This document shows, in pieces, positions 1 to 7,204 of a stretch of 23,493 nt of DNA; positions within the stretch are counted from its first letter, which is position 1; each line of letters starts with the position of its first letter. The DNA lies in contig DGFM01000048.1 of NCBI GenBank assembly GCA_002391675.1, positions 1,154 through 24,646 on the forward strand, in the 5' to 3' direction. The position numbers and the translations under genes are program-made. The notes below the pieces were generated by a model that did not search any database, was not told the DNA's origin, and saw only the letters and a list, made by a program, of their open reading frames with translations. This stretch comes from Cloacimonetes bacterium UBA3900. Lineage in GTDB: Bacteria > Cloacimonadota > Cloacimonadia > Cloacimonadales > Cloacimonadaceae.

Positions 1-3000
1 TGAGCGCCTGCGTCAAGGGCGAAATTCCGCATCTATTGAGAAATGGCAGAAAGCAACAGGCCAGGGAAGCGGTGCAGTGGTATCTGGATCTGTTTGGCGA
101 GGACTACTATTTGGAGATTCAGGATCACGGCTTGGAAATAGAAGCAGAAGCGATGCCGCAGGTGATAGAGCTGGCAAAGGAAATGAATGTGCCGCTGGTG
201 CTTACGAACGACTGTCACTACCTGCATCAGGAAGACCATGAGGCGCATGACATCCTGCTCTGCATCCAGACGCAAAAAACATTCGACGATCCGCAGCGGA
301 TGCGTTACAACACGCAAGAGCTGTATTTCAAGAGTGCGGAGGAGATGAGAAAGCTCTTCCCGGATCATCCCGAGGCATATGAAAACACGCTGCGCATTGC
401 GGATAAGATAGATTTGGAGCTCAAGTATGACCACTTTCTCTTGCCCGAGATAGAGACGCCGCCGGAGTATCCGGATATGGGGTCTTATTTGCGGGCGCTG
501 TGCGAGGAAGCGGCCAAGGAAAAGTATCCTGATATGACGCCTGAGATCAGGGAAAGGATTGATTTTGAGCTGGATGTGATCCACAGGACGGGATTCGATG
601 GCTACTTTTTAGTGGTGCAGGATCTGATCAACAACGCCATCAAACAGGGTGTTCCGGTGGGGCCGGGGCGCGGTTCGGCTGCAGGGAGCATCGTTTCCTA
701 CCTGCTGGGCATCACTCTGGTAGACCCAATCAAATATGGTCTGCTCTTTGAAAGATTCCTCAATCCGGATCGTATTGGTATGCCGGATATAGATATAGAC
801 TTTTGTGCGCAGGGACGCGGCAAGGTGATAGACTACGTGGTGCAGAAATACGGGCGCAACAGCGTAACGCAGATCATCACCTTCGGTACTTTGGGCGCCA
901 AAACCGTGATCAAAGACGTGGCGCGGGTGTTAGGCGTATCGGCCAGTGAAGCCAATGAAATCACCAAGCTCATCCCCGGTATGAACAAGGGTTTGGAGGA
1001 TGTGTATGCCACCGAGATCGACTTTGCCAATCTCGTAGACAGCAAGCCCATCTATCAGACCATCTACAAGCATGGCGTGGTGTTGGAGGGTTTGGTGCGC
1101 CATACGGGTATTCATGCGGCGGGCGTGGTGATTGCGCCGGGCGATCTCACGGATTATGTTCCCCTGGCTACCAACACCCCGAAAGATGGCGAGACCTGCG
1201 TTTTGGTGCAATATGAGGGCAAGTGGCTGGACGAGCTGAAGCTGCTGAAAATGGATATTTTGGGGCTGAAGACACTCACTTTGATCAAGGCAACGACAGA
1301 CCTGGTGAAGAAATACCACGGCGTGGACATCGACGTCAACAAGCTCGAGCTCGACGATAAGAAGGTGTATCAACTGATGAGCAAGGGCGAGACGGATGGC
1401 GTGTTTCAATTTGAATCCGACGGTATGCGCAAGTATCTGATGGAGCTCAAGCCCACGGCTTTTGAAGACCTGATCGCCATGGTGGCGCTGTTCCGTCCGG
1501 GGCCGATGCGGTTTATCGGCACTTTCATCGCCCGCAAACACGGCCGCGAAAAAGTGGAATATGACCATCCCATCATGCAAAAAACTCTGGAAGAGACCTA
1601 TGGCGTGACGGTTTATCAAGAGCAGGTGATGCGCATTTCCAGGGAGATGGGCGGTCTTACCAGAGGCGAGGCGGATACCCTGCGCAAGGCGATGGGCAAG
1701 AAAGATGCGCGGCTGATGCAGAAATTTGAGAGCAAATTCAAGGAGGGAGCGCAGTCCCGCGGCGTGAGCGAGAGGATTGCGAGCAAGGTTTGGGAAGATT
1801 GGAAGCAGTTTGCGCAGTATGCATTCAATAAAAGCCACGCCACCTGTTATGCCCTGGTGGCCTATCAAACCGCATGGTTGAAGGCGCATTATCCCGTGGA
1901 ATTTATGGCAGCGCTGCTTTCTCTGGAAGACAACCCGGATAAAATCCCCGTGCAGATCGGCGTGTGCAGGGATATGGGCATCAATATCATCCCTCCCAAT
2001 ATCAACCGCAGCATCAGCGAGTTCAGCGTGCATGGCAAAGAGGTGCTTTTCGGCTTGAGAGCCATCAAAAACCTGGGTGAAGCGGCGATGAGCTGCATCA
2101 TTGAAGAGCGCGAGAAAAACGGCCCCTTCACCAGTCTCTTCAATTTCTGCAAGCGGCTGGACGGCGTTGCGGTGAATAAAGCGGTGCTGGAAAGCCTGAT
2201 TGCCAGCGGTGCGATGGATGAGCTGGAAGGCAGCCGCGCCCAGAAATGGGAAAGCATAGAAACCGCACTGGCCTTTAGCTCCGGCGAGCAGCGCGAAAGA
2301 CGCAAAGGCCAGATCAGCCTCTTTGATATCATCGCCGAAGATGACGAGAAGGAATATGAGCCACCACTGCCGGAGATCGAAGAATGGGGCTTTATCCACA
2401 GATTGGTAAAGGAAAAAGAGGTGCTGGGATTTTATATGAGCGGCCATCCTTTGGACCACTATAAGTATGCGGTAAAGTGTTATACCACAAACTGTACGGA
2501 TATCAATGAGGAGACCACCAGCCCCAAGACAGAATTGGTGCTCTGTGGCGTGGTGACGCAGATCAGTAAAAAGCGGGATAACAAGGGTAACCGGTTTGCC
2601 TTCGTGCAGTTTGAAGACCTCTCCGGCCGCTTTGAGGTGCCGCTTTTCAACCGCTATTATCAGGAATACTTCGATCTCGTTTCCGGAGACCTGATCCTGG
2701 GCATCGTGGGAACCCTCTCCACCTACAATAACGGGATGGACGAGATGGTAAAGATGGTGAGGATCAATCCCAAGCGAATCTTCCCCATAGAAGAGCTGCC
2801 CAAAAACGTGAGCGGCGAGCTGCACCTGAATATGCCCAAAGAAAAGATGAGCCAAAGCTTTGTGGACGAGCTCAAGAAATGTATGGATAGGTCCAAAGGC
2901 AACTTTGGTATCAAGATGCGCTTTGTGGGTGAAAAAGATGAGTTTACGCTGCATTCCGAGCGCAGGTTTTTTCCGGATAATGAGTTTCTGGGATGGTTGG

Positions 3001-3059
3001 ACAAGCAAAAGATCAAGTTTTCTGTTGCAATGGGGGTAAACAATGAAAACAGCTATTAG
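1..3059 (+). CDS. dnaE: DNA polymerase III alpha subunit, 3' part (5' end outside window)
   Basis: Catalytic subunit of the replicative DNA polymerase III holoenzyme, acting in the cytoplasm at the fork. The frame is open from the window edge (first full codon at nt 3, SACVKGEIPHLL), so the N-terminal part of the PHP domain is missing; 1018 residues are visible. In order I see the end of the PHP domain (LTNDCHYL, nt about 210), the palm motif GPGRGSAAGS (nt about 660-690), PDIDIDF with the catalytic aspartates (nt 783-803), FRPGPM (about 1490), YQEQVM (about 1615), the finger region FNKSHATCYALVAYQTAWLK (about 1824-1885), and a C-terminal OB-fold (CGVVTQISKKRDNKGNRFAF, about 2540-2600). This order and length fit bacterial DnaE rather than PolC, which carries an inserted exonuclease. 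The stop lies 17 nt inside the next gene, so the two are probably co-transcribed. The identification is secure. A TTG at nt 36 in this frame is internal and is not the start. Confidence 0.97.
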   Translation, partial: SACVKGEIPHLLRNGRKQQAREAVQWYLDLFGEDYYLEIQDHGLEIEAEAMPQVIELAKEMNVPLVLTNDCHYLHQEDHEAHDILLCIQTQKTFDDPQRMRYNTQELYFKSAEEMRKLFPDHPEAYENTLRIADKIDLELKYDHFLLPEIETPPEYPDMGSYLRALCEEAAKEKYPDMTPEIRERIDFELDVIHRTGFDGYFLVVQDLINNAIKQGVPVGPGRGSAAGSIVSYLLGITLVDPIKYGLLFERFLNPDRIGMPDIDIDFCAQGRGKVIDYVVQKYGRNSVTQIITFGTLGAKTVIKDVARVLGVSASEANEITKLIPGMNKGLEDVYATEIDFANLVDSKPIYQTIYKHGVVLEGLVRHTGIHAAGVVIAPGDLTDYVPLATNTPKDGETCVLVQYEGKWLDELKLLKMDILGLKTLTLIKATTDLVKKYHGVDIDVNKLELDDKKVYQLMSKGETDGVFQFESDGMRKYLMELKPTAFEDLIAMVALFRPGPMRFIGTFIARKHGREKVEYDHPIMQKTLEETYGVTVYQEQVMRISREMGGLTRGEADTLRKAMGKKDARLMQKFESKFKEGAQSRGVSERIASKVWEDWKQFAQYAFNKSHATCYALVAYQTAWLKAHYPVEFMAALLSLEDNPDKIPVQIGVCRDMGINIIPPNINRSISEFSVHGKEVLFGLRAIKNLGEAAMSCIIEEREKNGPFTSLFNFCKRLDGVAVNKAVLESLIASGAMDELEGSRAQKWESIETALAFSSGEQRERRKGQISLFDIIAEDDEKEYEPPLPEIEEWGFIHRLVKEKEVLGFYMSGHPLDHYKYAVKCYTTNCTDINEETTSPKTELVLCGVVTQISKKRDNKGNRFAFVQFEDLSGRFEVPLFNRYYQEYFDLVSGDLILGIVGTLSTYNNGMDEMVKMVRINPKRIFPIEELPKNVSGELHLNMPKEKMSQSFVDELKKCMDRSKGNFGIKMRFVGEKDEFTLHSERRFFPDNEFLGWLDKQKIKFSVAMGVNNENSY

Positions 3060-4152
3060 CCTCTTGGTTCTACTGCTTATTTGTGGGGTGTTTTGGGCTC
3101 AGGAAGTGGTGTTTGAGCACTACGAGAGCGGCACCGATATCTGGGTGCTGGTTCCCTATAGCAGTATTTCCTTTAAAAAAGGGATGGACTATGCAGACTG
3201 TCAGCTTTCCCTGGAGATCAAAGGCGAAAAGAAGAAACAAAAGGCTTCGTTCTCGTCCAAATTGCATATCCCCAAGCGGGATTGGCTGCAGGATACGGCT
3301 ATTCCGGTGAAGTTCACAGCCGCTTTGGTGAAGGATAGCTATAAGCTTACCCTGCAGCTGCGTAATCTCGACCTGGGTAAGAAGGTAAAGATAAGCCGCA
3401 ACTTCAGCCTGGGAGATTATACGCCTATTGGAGAGGCATGGGTGTTGGCGGAACGAGAGGAACAGCGCTTTTTGCCCGGGGATTTGACAGCTCTGGATGA
3501 AGGGCTCAGCAGCTGCGTGATCTCGCAGAAGTTTTCCATCGCAGTGGACAGCCTGAGCGTGGAGGTGGGGGATCAGATCTGGGTCTACCATGCTCCCCAA
3601 GATGAAATCCAGATAGACCTGCTGGAGCAGGTGCCGTTTTCCACGCCGATAATCGTCACCATTCACGAAGGGAATATCCGTTATAAGACCAATCCCTTTA
3701 CCTATAGCCCCTGGTTTGCCTACAATTTGCGCTACAGCTACCAAGATCAGGTTCAGCAGATCCGTTTTATCGCCAACCAAAATCAATATCATGACCTGAT
3801 GGCCCTGAAGGGAGATGAGATAGCGCAGGGGATAGAACTCTTCTGGCAAAGCATGGACCCCAGCCCGGGAACGGTGCGCAATGAGGCGCGGGAGGAGTTT
3901 TGCAATCGCGTCATTATCGCCGATGAAAGATTCAAACTTCATAAAAAGTTGAAGGGTTGGGCCTCCGATCGTGGTAGAATATATATAAAATATGGCGAAC
4001 CGGACTATGTAAGCCACCCGGACCCCATACCCGAGCGCAGCTATCCCACCATCGTGTGGAGCTACCAAAGGGATAAAAAGGAGTTTATCTTCGTGGACTA
4101 CAGCGGTTATGGCCAATATACACTATGGAACAAAGATGAAGAATTTGACTAA
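3043..4152 (+). CDS. Secreted GWxTD-domain protein (first of a tandem pair)
   Basis: 369 residues. A clear N-terminal signal peptide (MKTAISLLVLLLICGVFWAQ) indicates export to the periplasm or outer membrane. The middle looks like beta-rich Ig-type sequence. The C-terminus holds the GWxTD-type motif, here GWASD at residues 305-309, followed by RGRIYIKYGEPD and a pattern of aromatic strands to the end; this arrangement is typical of the GWxTD domain of FCB-group bacteria, whose function is unknown. The Thr of the consensus is Ser here. The start is ATG 3043: it has GGGGGT about 6 nt upstream inside dnaE and gives the signal peptide directly. It overlaps dnaE by 17 nt and the next gene by 17 nt, so the three are likely translationally coupled. 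No enzyme motif was recognised. Family assignment is fairly confident; role unknown. Confidence 0.85.
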   Translation: MKTAISLLVLLLICGVFWAQEVVFEHYESGTDIWVLVPYSSISFKKGMDYADCQLSLEIKGEKKKQKASFSSKLHIPKRDWLQDTAIPVKFTAALVKDSYKLTLQLRNLDLGKKVKISRNFSLGDYTPIGEAWVLAEREEQRFLPGDLTALDEGLSSCVISQKFSIAVDSLSVEVGDQIWVYHAPQDEIQIDLLEQVPFSTPIIVTIHEGNIRYKTNPFTYSPWFAYNLRYSYQDQVQQIRFIANQNQYHDLMALKGDEIAQGIELFWQSMDPSPGTVRNEAREEFCNRVIIADERFKLHKKLKGWASDRGRIYIKYGEPDYVSHPDPIPERSYPTIVWSYQRDKKEFIFVDYSGYGQYTLWNKDEEFD

Positions 4153-5464
4153 AAGCCTTTTACTATGCGCTCTGCTGCTGCTGAGCGTGACGCTTGTGGC
4201 TCAAAACAAGCTGAATATGGCCGTGCATGAACTGCGGTTCAAAGACGCATCAGGCCACACTTTGCTGCACATTGACTACCAGATTCCCTATCGCAATCTG
4301 GTCTTTATGGCACAGGAGAATGGCTATTTTGCCACGGTGGATGTGAGCGTCAGCATCCCCAGAGGTGATTCTTTGATCGTGATCAAAGACCTTTTGGACA
4401 ACGTGGGCATAACCAACAAACACGATGCCACCTCCGGTAAATCACATATAAACAGGGTGAGCTTCCTTTTGGATGAATCTGTGGACAGGCTCTATTTCAA
4501 AGCGGAAGACCTCAATTCCGGGGATGTGTTTACCTGGCCCATTGATGGGCGGCCTCTGGATGAAGAGGAGCTGCTGAGCGATATTCAACTCTGCTCGGTA
4601 GTGGTGCCCGACAGCATCTCCGTGAGCAAGTTCCGCAGAGGAGACGTCCTCTATAAGAGTGAGCCGTCCTTGATCTTCGATAAAAACATCCTGGAAAACG
4701 TGCACCTCTACCTGGAAACCTACGTCCCTGAACGGCTGCAGGGCACAGGGCTGATGAACCTGTATATAGAAAAGGACAGCCTCATCATCAAAGACGACTA
4801 CTTTGACATCAGCCTCGATGCGCCGCAGAAGGCTCTGCACCTGCAAATCCCCACCGGGGAGCTGGAGGCGGGATCCTATCAGGGAACCCTGAGCCTGCAG
4901 ATAGGCGAGAGCCTGCAGGAAAAGGAGTTTGACTTTTTCATCACGGAAAAGGGAGAACCGCTCTATTTCCTGATGGCAGACCCCGAGGACGAGCTGCAGC
5001 TGCTGAGATACTTCACCGCCGGAGCTACGCCCCTGGATTGGAGCCGCTATGACGAAATCACCAAAAAGCGCTATCTATCCAGTATTTGGAAATACCTGGG
5101 CTCGAGTGCCGGACTGAGCACGGAGTCGATCCTGGCCATTGTGGAAGAGCGGGTGGACTATGCCAATGCCCACTTCAGATACTTTAAAGATGGCTGGAAA
5201 ACCGATATGGGGCGCATTTACATTCGCAACGGAGCGGCAGACGACGTGGAAAAGGATGTGATCCAGGAACTCACGCGCTATGTGAGCAAAGATTATCAGA
5301 TCTGGAAATACCGGGGCAAGGTAAGAGCCGTCTATGTGTTTGTGGACGTGCAAATGAACGGCAATTATCAGCTGATTTATGTGCGTGGCGACGAAATGGA
5401 GAGCAGCCGGCCCGATTTCAGGCGGTATTTGGGTGATGACTTCGATCTGTCAAAGTTGGATTAG
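4136..5464 (+). CDS. Secreted GWxTD-domain protein (second of a tandem pair)
   Basis: 442 residues from ATG 4136. An in-frame ATG at 4109 would add nine residues (MANIHYGTK) before the signal peptide, so 4136 is preferred because MKNLTKSLLLCALLLLSVTL then begins as a normal signal sequence with likely cleavage after VAQ. The body is predicted beta-rich. The C-terminal 90 residues carry the GWxTD motif in consensus form (GWKTD, residues 353-357) followed by MGRIYIRNG and an IWKYRG strand, paralleling GWASD/RGRIYIKYG in the upstream gene. The two proteins therefore share a C-terminal domain and an architecture, but the rest differs greatly: old paralogues rather than a recent duplication. The Shine-Dalgarno is weak (GGA at about 4125), which fits translation coupled to the overlapping upstream gene. 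Function is unknown; a periplasmic or outer-membrane location is inferred from the signal peptide. Confidence 0.85.
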   Translation: MKNLTKSLLLCALLLLSVTLVAQNKLNMAVHELRFKDASGHTLLHIDYQIPYRNLVFMAQENGYFATVDVSVSIPRGDSLIVIKDLLDNVGITNKHDATSGKSHINRVSFLLDESVDRLYFKAEDLNSGDVFTWPIDGRPLDEEELLSDIQLCSVVVPDSISVSKFRRGDVLYKSEPSLIFDKNILENVHLYLETYVPERLQGTGLMNLYIEKDSLIIKDDYFDISLDAPQKALHLQIPTGELEAGSYQGTLSLQIGESLQEKEFDFFITEKGEPLYFLMADPEDELQLLRYFTAGATPLDWSRYDEITKKRYLSSIWKYLGSSAGLSTESILAIVEERVDYANAHFRYFKDGWKTDMGRIYIRNGAADDVEKDVIQELTRYVSKDYQIWKYRGKVRAVYVFVDVQMNGNYQLIYVRGDEMESSRPDFRRYLGDDFDLSKLD

Positions 5465-5483
5465 TTAATGTTTTATGACATTG

Positions 5484-5882
5484 TTAACGCTTTTTATTAT
5501 ACTCAAAAACAGGGTGAAAAGCATCAGGGAAGTGCTTGATACTAAAGGTGTTAGTGCGCTTGTCCTCAAAAACCAGGATGATGTCGAAGCGAGATTCATG
5601 CTTGACAAAATTTGGGCTCTGATTAATGTATACCAATGCTGCCTGAGTAATGTGATATCTCTTGCGACGAGTTATCGTTTGCAAGGCGGCGTCTATAGAG
5701 TGGAATCGGCGCGTCTTCACTTCAACGAAGACGAGGTGTGTATCGTTATGAACAATTATGTCAATTTCCCCATTTTTGGTGCGGAAATTCTTGCTCAGCA
5801 GCGTGTATCCCTTACTAACAAGGTATTTGGCTGCGAGTTCTTCGCCTAAGCGGGAGAGTTGATATGGTGAATTTTTATCCAT
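5484..5882 (-). CDS. yraN: YraN/UPF0102 family protein (PD-(D/E)XK nuclease fold)
   Basis: 132 residues, close to the usual length of the family. The sequence follows the UPF0102 pattern in order: LGEELAAKYLVSKGY (residues 12-26), NFRTKNGEIDII (32-43, with Glu39 and Asp41), then FVEVKTRR (52-59, Glu54 and Lys56). These acidic and lysine positions match the PD-(D/E)XK nuclease-like site predicted for YraN. The biological role of the family is poorly defined; DNA recombination or repair has been suggested. The gene is on the minus strand. Its 3' end faces the end of the GWxTD gene with a 19-bp gap, and its 5' end diverges from the barrel gene across a 100-bp gap. ATG 5882 is the only sensible start. 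The family call is strong; activity is not shown by the sequence. Confidence 0.92.
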   Translation of the reverse strand: MDKNSPYQLSRLGEELAAKYLVSKGYTLLSKNFRTKNGEIDIIVHNDTHLVFVEVKTRRFHSIDAALQTITRRKRYHITQAALVYINQSPNFVKHESRFDIILVFEDKRTNTFSIKHFPDAFHPVFEYNKKR

Positions 5883-5897
5883 GGATCAAGAAAATAC

Positions 5898-5923
5898 TTG
5901 ACGTAAATCCCGTCAATTATAAT
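5898..5923 (+). promoter_or_regulatory. Candidate promoter with a TGAC-N9-GTCA operator-like dyad
   Basis: The yraN/barrel divergent gap holds a perfect inverted repeat, TTGACG (5898-5903) and CGTCAA (5911-5916), separated by 7 nt. It is followed at once by a consensus -10 hexamer TATAAT (5918-5923). A 17-nt spacing puts a poor -35 (TACTTG) at 5895-5900; TTGACG itself as -35 would give only 14 nt. The dyad thus fills the space between -35 and -10 of a plus-strand promoter, the usual place for a repressor site. The core 17-mer (5899-5915) has the same TGAC-N9-GTCA form as a dyad at 7050-7066. On the minus strand TTGACG-N14-TATTTT can also be read towards yraN. Site and strand are inferred from pattern only. 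Confidence 0.4.
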
Positions 5924-5982
5924 TTGAATCCAGTAACTACTAAACAAAAAAAACTAACAATCACCGAAAGGTGGAGGGAAGT

Positions 5983-7038
5983 ATGAGAAAAGTATTATTT
6001 AGTGCACTTGTAATGACATTTCTGGCAGGGATGCTGTTTGCAGCTCCTTTTCAGACGTTAGGTATGCTACGCACACCTGATGCATATGTCTTGCCTCATA
6101 AGGCAGCAGAGTTTTTGTTGGTTGGCTACTATAGAGACGTAGTTAAACCATCATATGTTGATATGGACAAGTTTGGTCAATTCGTTCCCTATGGCATGGT
6201 TGGTGTAGGGCTCTGGGATAGGGCCGAGCTCGGTCTTTTCGCTGGAGACAAGCAGTTTTTCTTCAACCTGAAGATCAAGGTTATTGAGGAGACTTTGCGC
6301 ATGCCACAGTTCTCTATTGGTATGGACAATATCCTCTCCAGTGTGCAGCACCACAGAGCTCAGGACTATGGCCCGGAATCTGGCTGGTACTATGCTACGC
6401 ATCCGGATAAAACTGACTACGAATACTACTCACCTTATGCAGTGCTGTCAAAGCAAGTGGTCATCGGCAACACAAACTGGATGTTCAACATTGGTGGCGG
6501 AGCAAACCGCTTCACGGGTCAAGTACCCCGCTCAAGGTTTTTCAACGGTATGTTTGCCTCAATCGAGTTTTCACCCTTCAAAGACTTCTTTATCCAGGGC
6601 GAATACAGCGGACATGACTTCCAGGCAGGTATCAAGTATACCTACAACAACTGGGGTATCAGGTTCGGCGCCCAAGCTATTGAAGACTGGGCCAAAGACA
6701 GCGCCTATTCAGGAAACCGTCGTTTTGCTCTGGGAATATCCTATCTCTTTGATAAGTATGCCACGGCCAAACGTCGTCCTGACATCTTGGAACTTGCCCG
6801 AGGTGCACAGGCAGCAGAAGAGCCTATCGTCGTAACGCAAGGCGAAGAGCCAATCGGCGAAGTCAGCGTGAGTACCGGCGGCGGAGATATAGGCGTTGAG
6901 AGTGGTACCGGCTACAAGGAGCTTTCCCCTGAGGTCAAGGACCTGTTAGGAGAATTGAGAGCACTGCGCGAAGAAAGAGAAAAAGCCCAGAAGGCTTTGC
7001 TCGAACTGCGTGAGTGGCTGAAAGACCTCAAAGAATAG
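5983..7038 (+). CDS. Probable outer-membrane beta-barrel protein with C-terminal coiled coil
   Basis: 351 residues. Signal peptide MRKVLFSALVMTFLAGMLFA with cleavage near residue 20. The mature N-terminus (FQTLGMLRTPDAYVLPH) and the alternating aromatic strands that follow (EFLLVGYYRDV, RAELGLFAG, FFIQGEYSGHDFQAGIKY, IRFGAQAI, RRFALGISYLF) read like an outer-membrane barrel, loosely reminiscent of YjbH-type proteins; I am not sure of that family. After the last strand (about residue 260) comes a Pro/Gly/Glu-rich linker and a charged helix (ELSPEVKDLLGELRALREER, continuing to the end) that should form a periplasmic coiled coil. The start is ATG 5983, not GTG 5971: GGAGGG at 5973-5978 is a good ribosome site for it, and a small CACC-GAAA-GGTG hairpin (5962-5973) sits against that site. 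It precedes the giant TPR gene by 166 bp. It is a candidate outer-membrane component of the ExbB/ExbD system encoded downstream. Confidence 0.7.
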   Translation: MRKVLFSALVMTFLAGMLFAAPFQTLGMLRTPDAYVLPHKAAEFLLVGYYRDVVKPSYVDMDKFGQFVPYGMVGVGLWDRAELGLFAGDKQFFFNLKIKVIEETLRMPQFSIGMDNILSSVQHHRAQDYGPESGWYYATHPDKTDYEYYSPYAVLSKQVVIGNTNWMFNIGGGANRFTGQVPRSRFFNGMFASIEFSPFKDFFIQGEYSGHDFQAGIKYTYNNWGIRFGAQAIEDWAKDSAYSGNRRFALGISYLFDKYATAKRRPDILELARGAQAAEEPIVVTQGEEPIGEVSVSTGGGDIGVESGTGYKELSPEVKDLLGELRALREEREKAQKALLELREWLKDLKE

Positions 7039-7049
7039 ATAATTTTGCG

Positions 7050-7066
7050 TGACATGATTCATGTCA
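7050..7066. promoter_or_regulatory. Perfect 17-bp dyad TGACATGATTCATGTCA
   Basis: Eight-base arms around a single central T, beginning 12 nt after the stop of the barrel gene. It has the TGAC-N9-GTCA form of the dyad at 5899-5915. It could be a DNA-binding site for the same dimeric regulator, controlling the giant TPR gene at 7205. In RNA it could also fold as a 7-bp stem with a 3-nt loop. No clear -10/-35 pair was found next to it. Confidence 0.4.
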
Positions 7067-7104
7067 AAACCTAATTTGTGCCCACAGACTTCCCTTGAGA
7101 AAAG

Positions 7105-7151
7105 AGAATCTACTCCAGGCGCAGAACACACTGCGCCTGGTGTAGCATTCT
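7105..7151. terminator. Long imperfect hairpin between barrel and TPR genes, possible terminator
   Basis: Arms CTACTCCAGGCGCAG (7110-7124) and CTGCGCCTGGTGTAG (7131-7145) pair with one mismatch around the loop AACACA. AGAAT (7105-7109) and ATTCT (7147-7151) extend the stem past a one-base bulge. The stem is very stable, but the downstream flank (TATATTCGG) lacks a proper T tract, so termination may be partial, or the hairpin may instead stabilise the upstream mRNA. If it terminates, the 7205 gene needs its own promoter in 7152-7204, where I see none that is convincing. Confidence 0.4.
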
Positions 7152-7204
7152 ATATTCGGAATCTAAACAATTTAACTTATGGACGATAAGAAGTGAGCAG
7201 GGTT

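Noticed and set aside
930..3008. Long minus-strand open frame (692 codons) opposite dnaE
   Set aside because: It lies antisense to well-conserved polymerase motifs, has low-complexity His/Leu-rich translation, no ribosome site and no recognisable domain. It is a codon-phase shadow of dnaE.
3070..4116. Minus-strand open frame (348 codons) opposite the first GWxTD gene
   Set aside because: The plus-strand frame has a signal peptide and the GWxTD motif; the antisense product has no domain and fits a shadow frame.
5475..5849. Plus-strand open frame of 124 codons over yraN
   Set aside because: The minus-strand reading shows all UPF0102 motifs; the plus-strand one has none.
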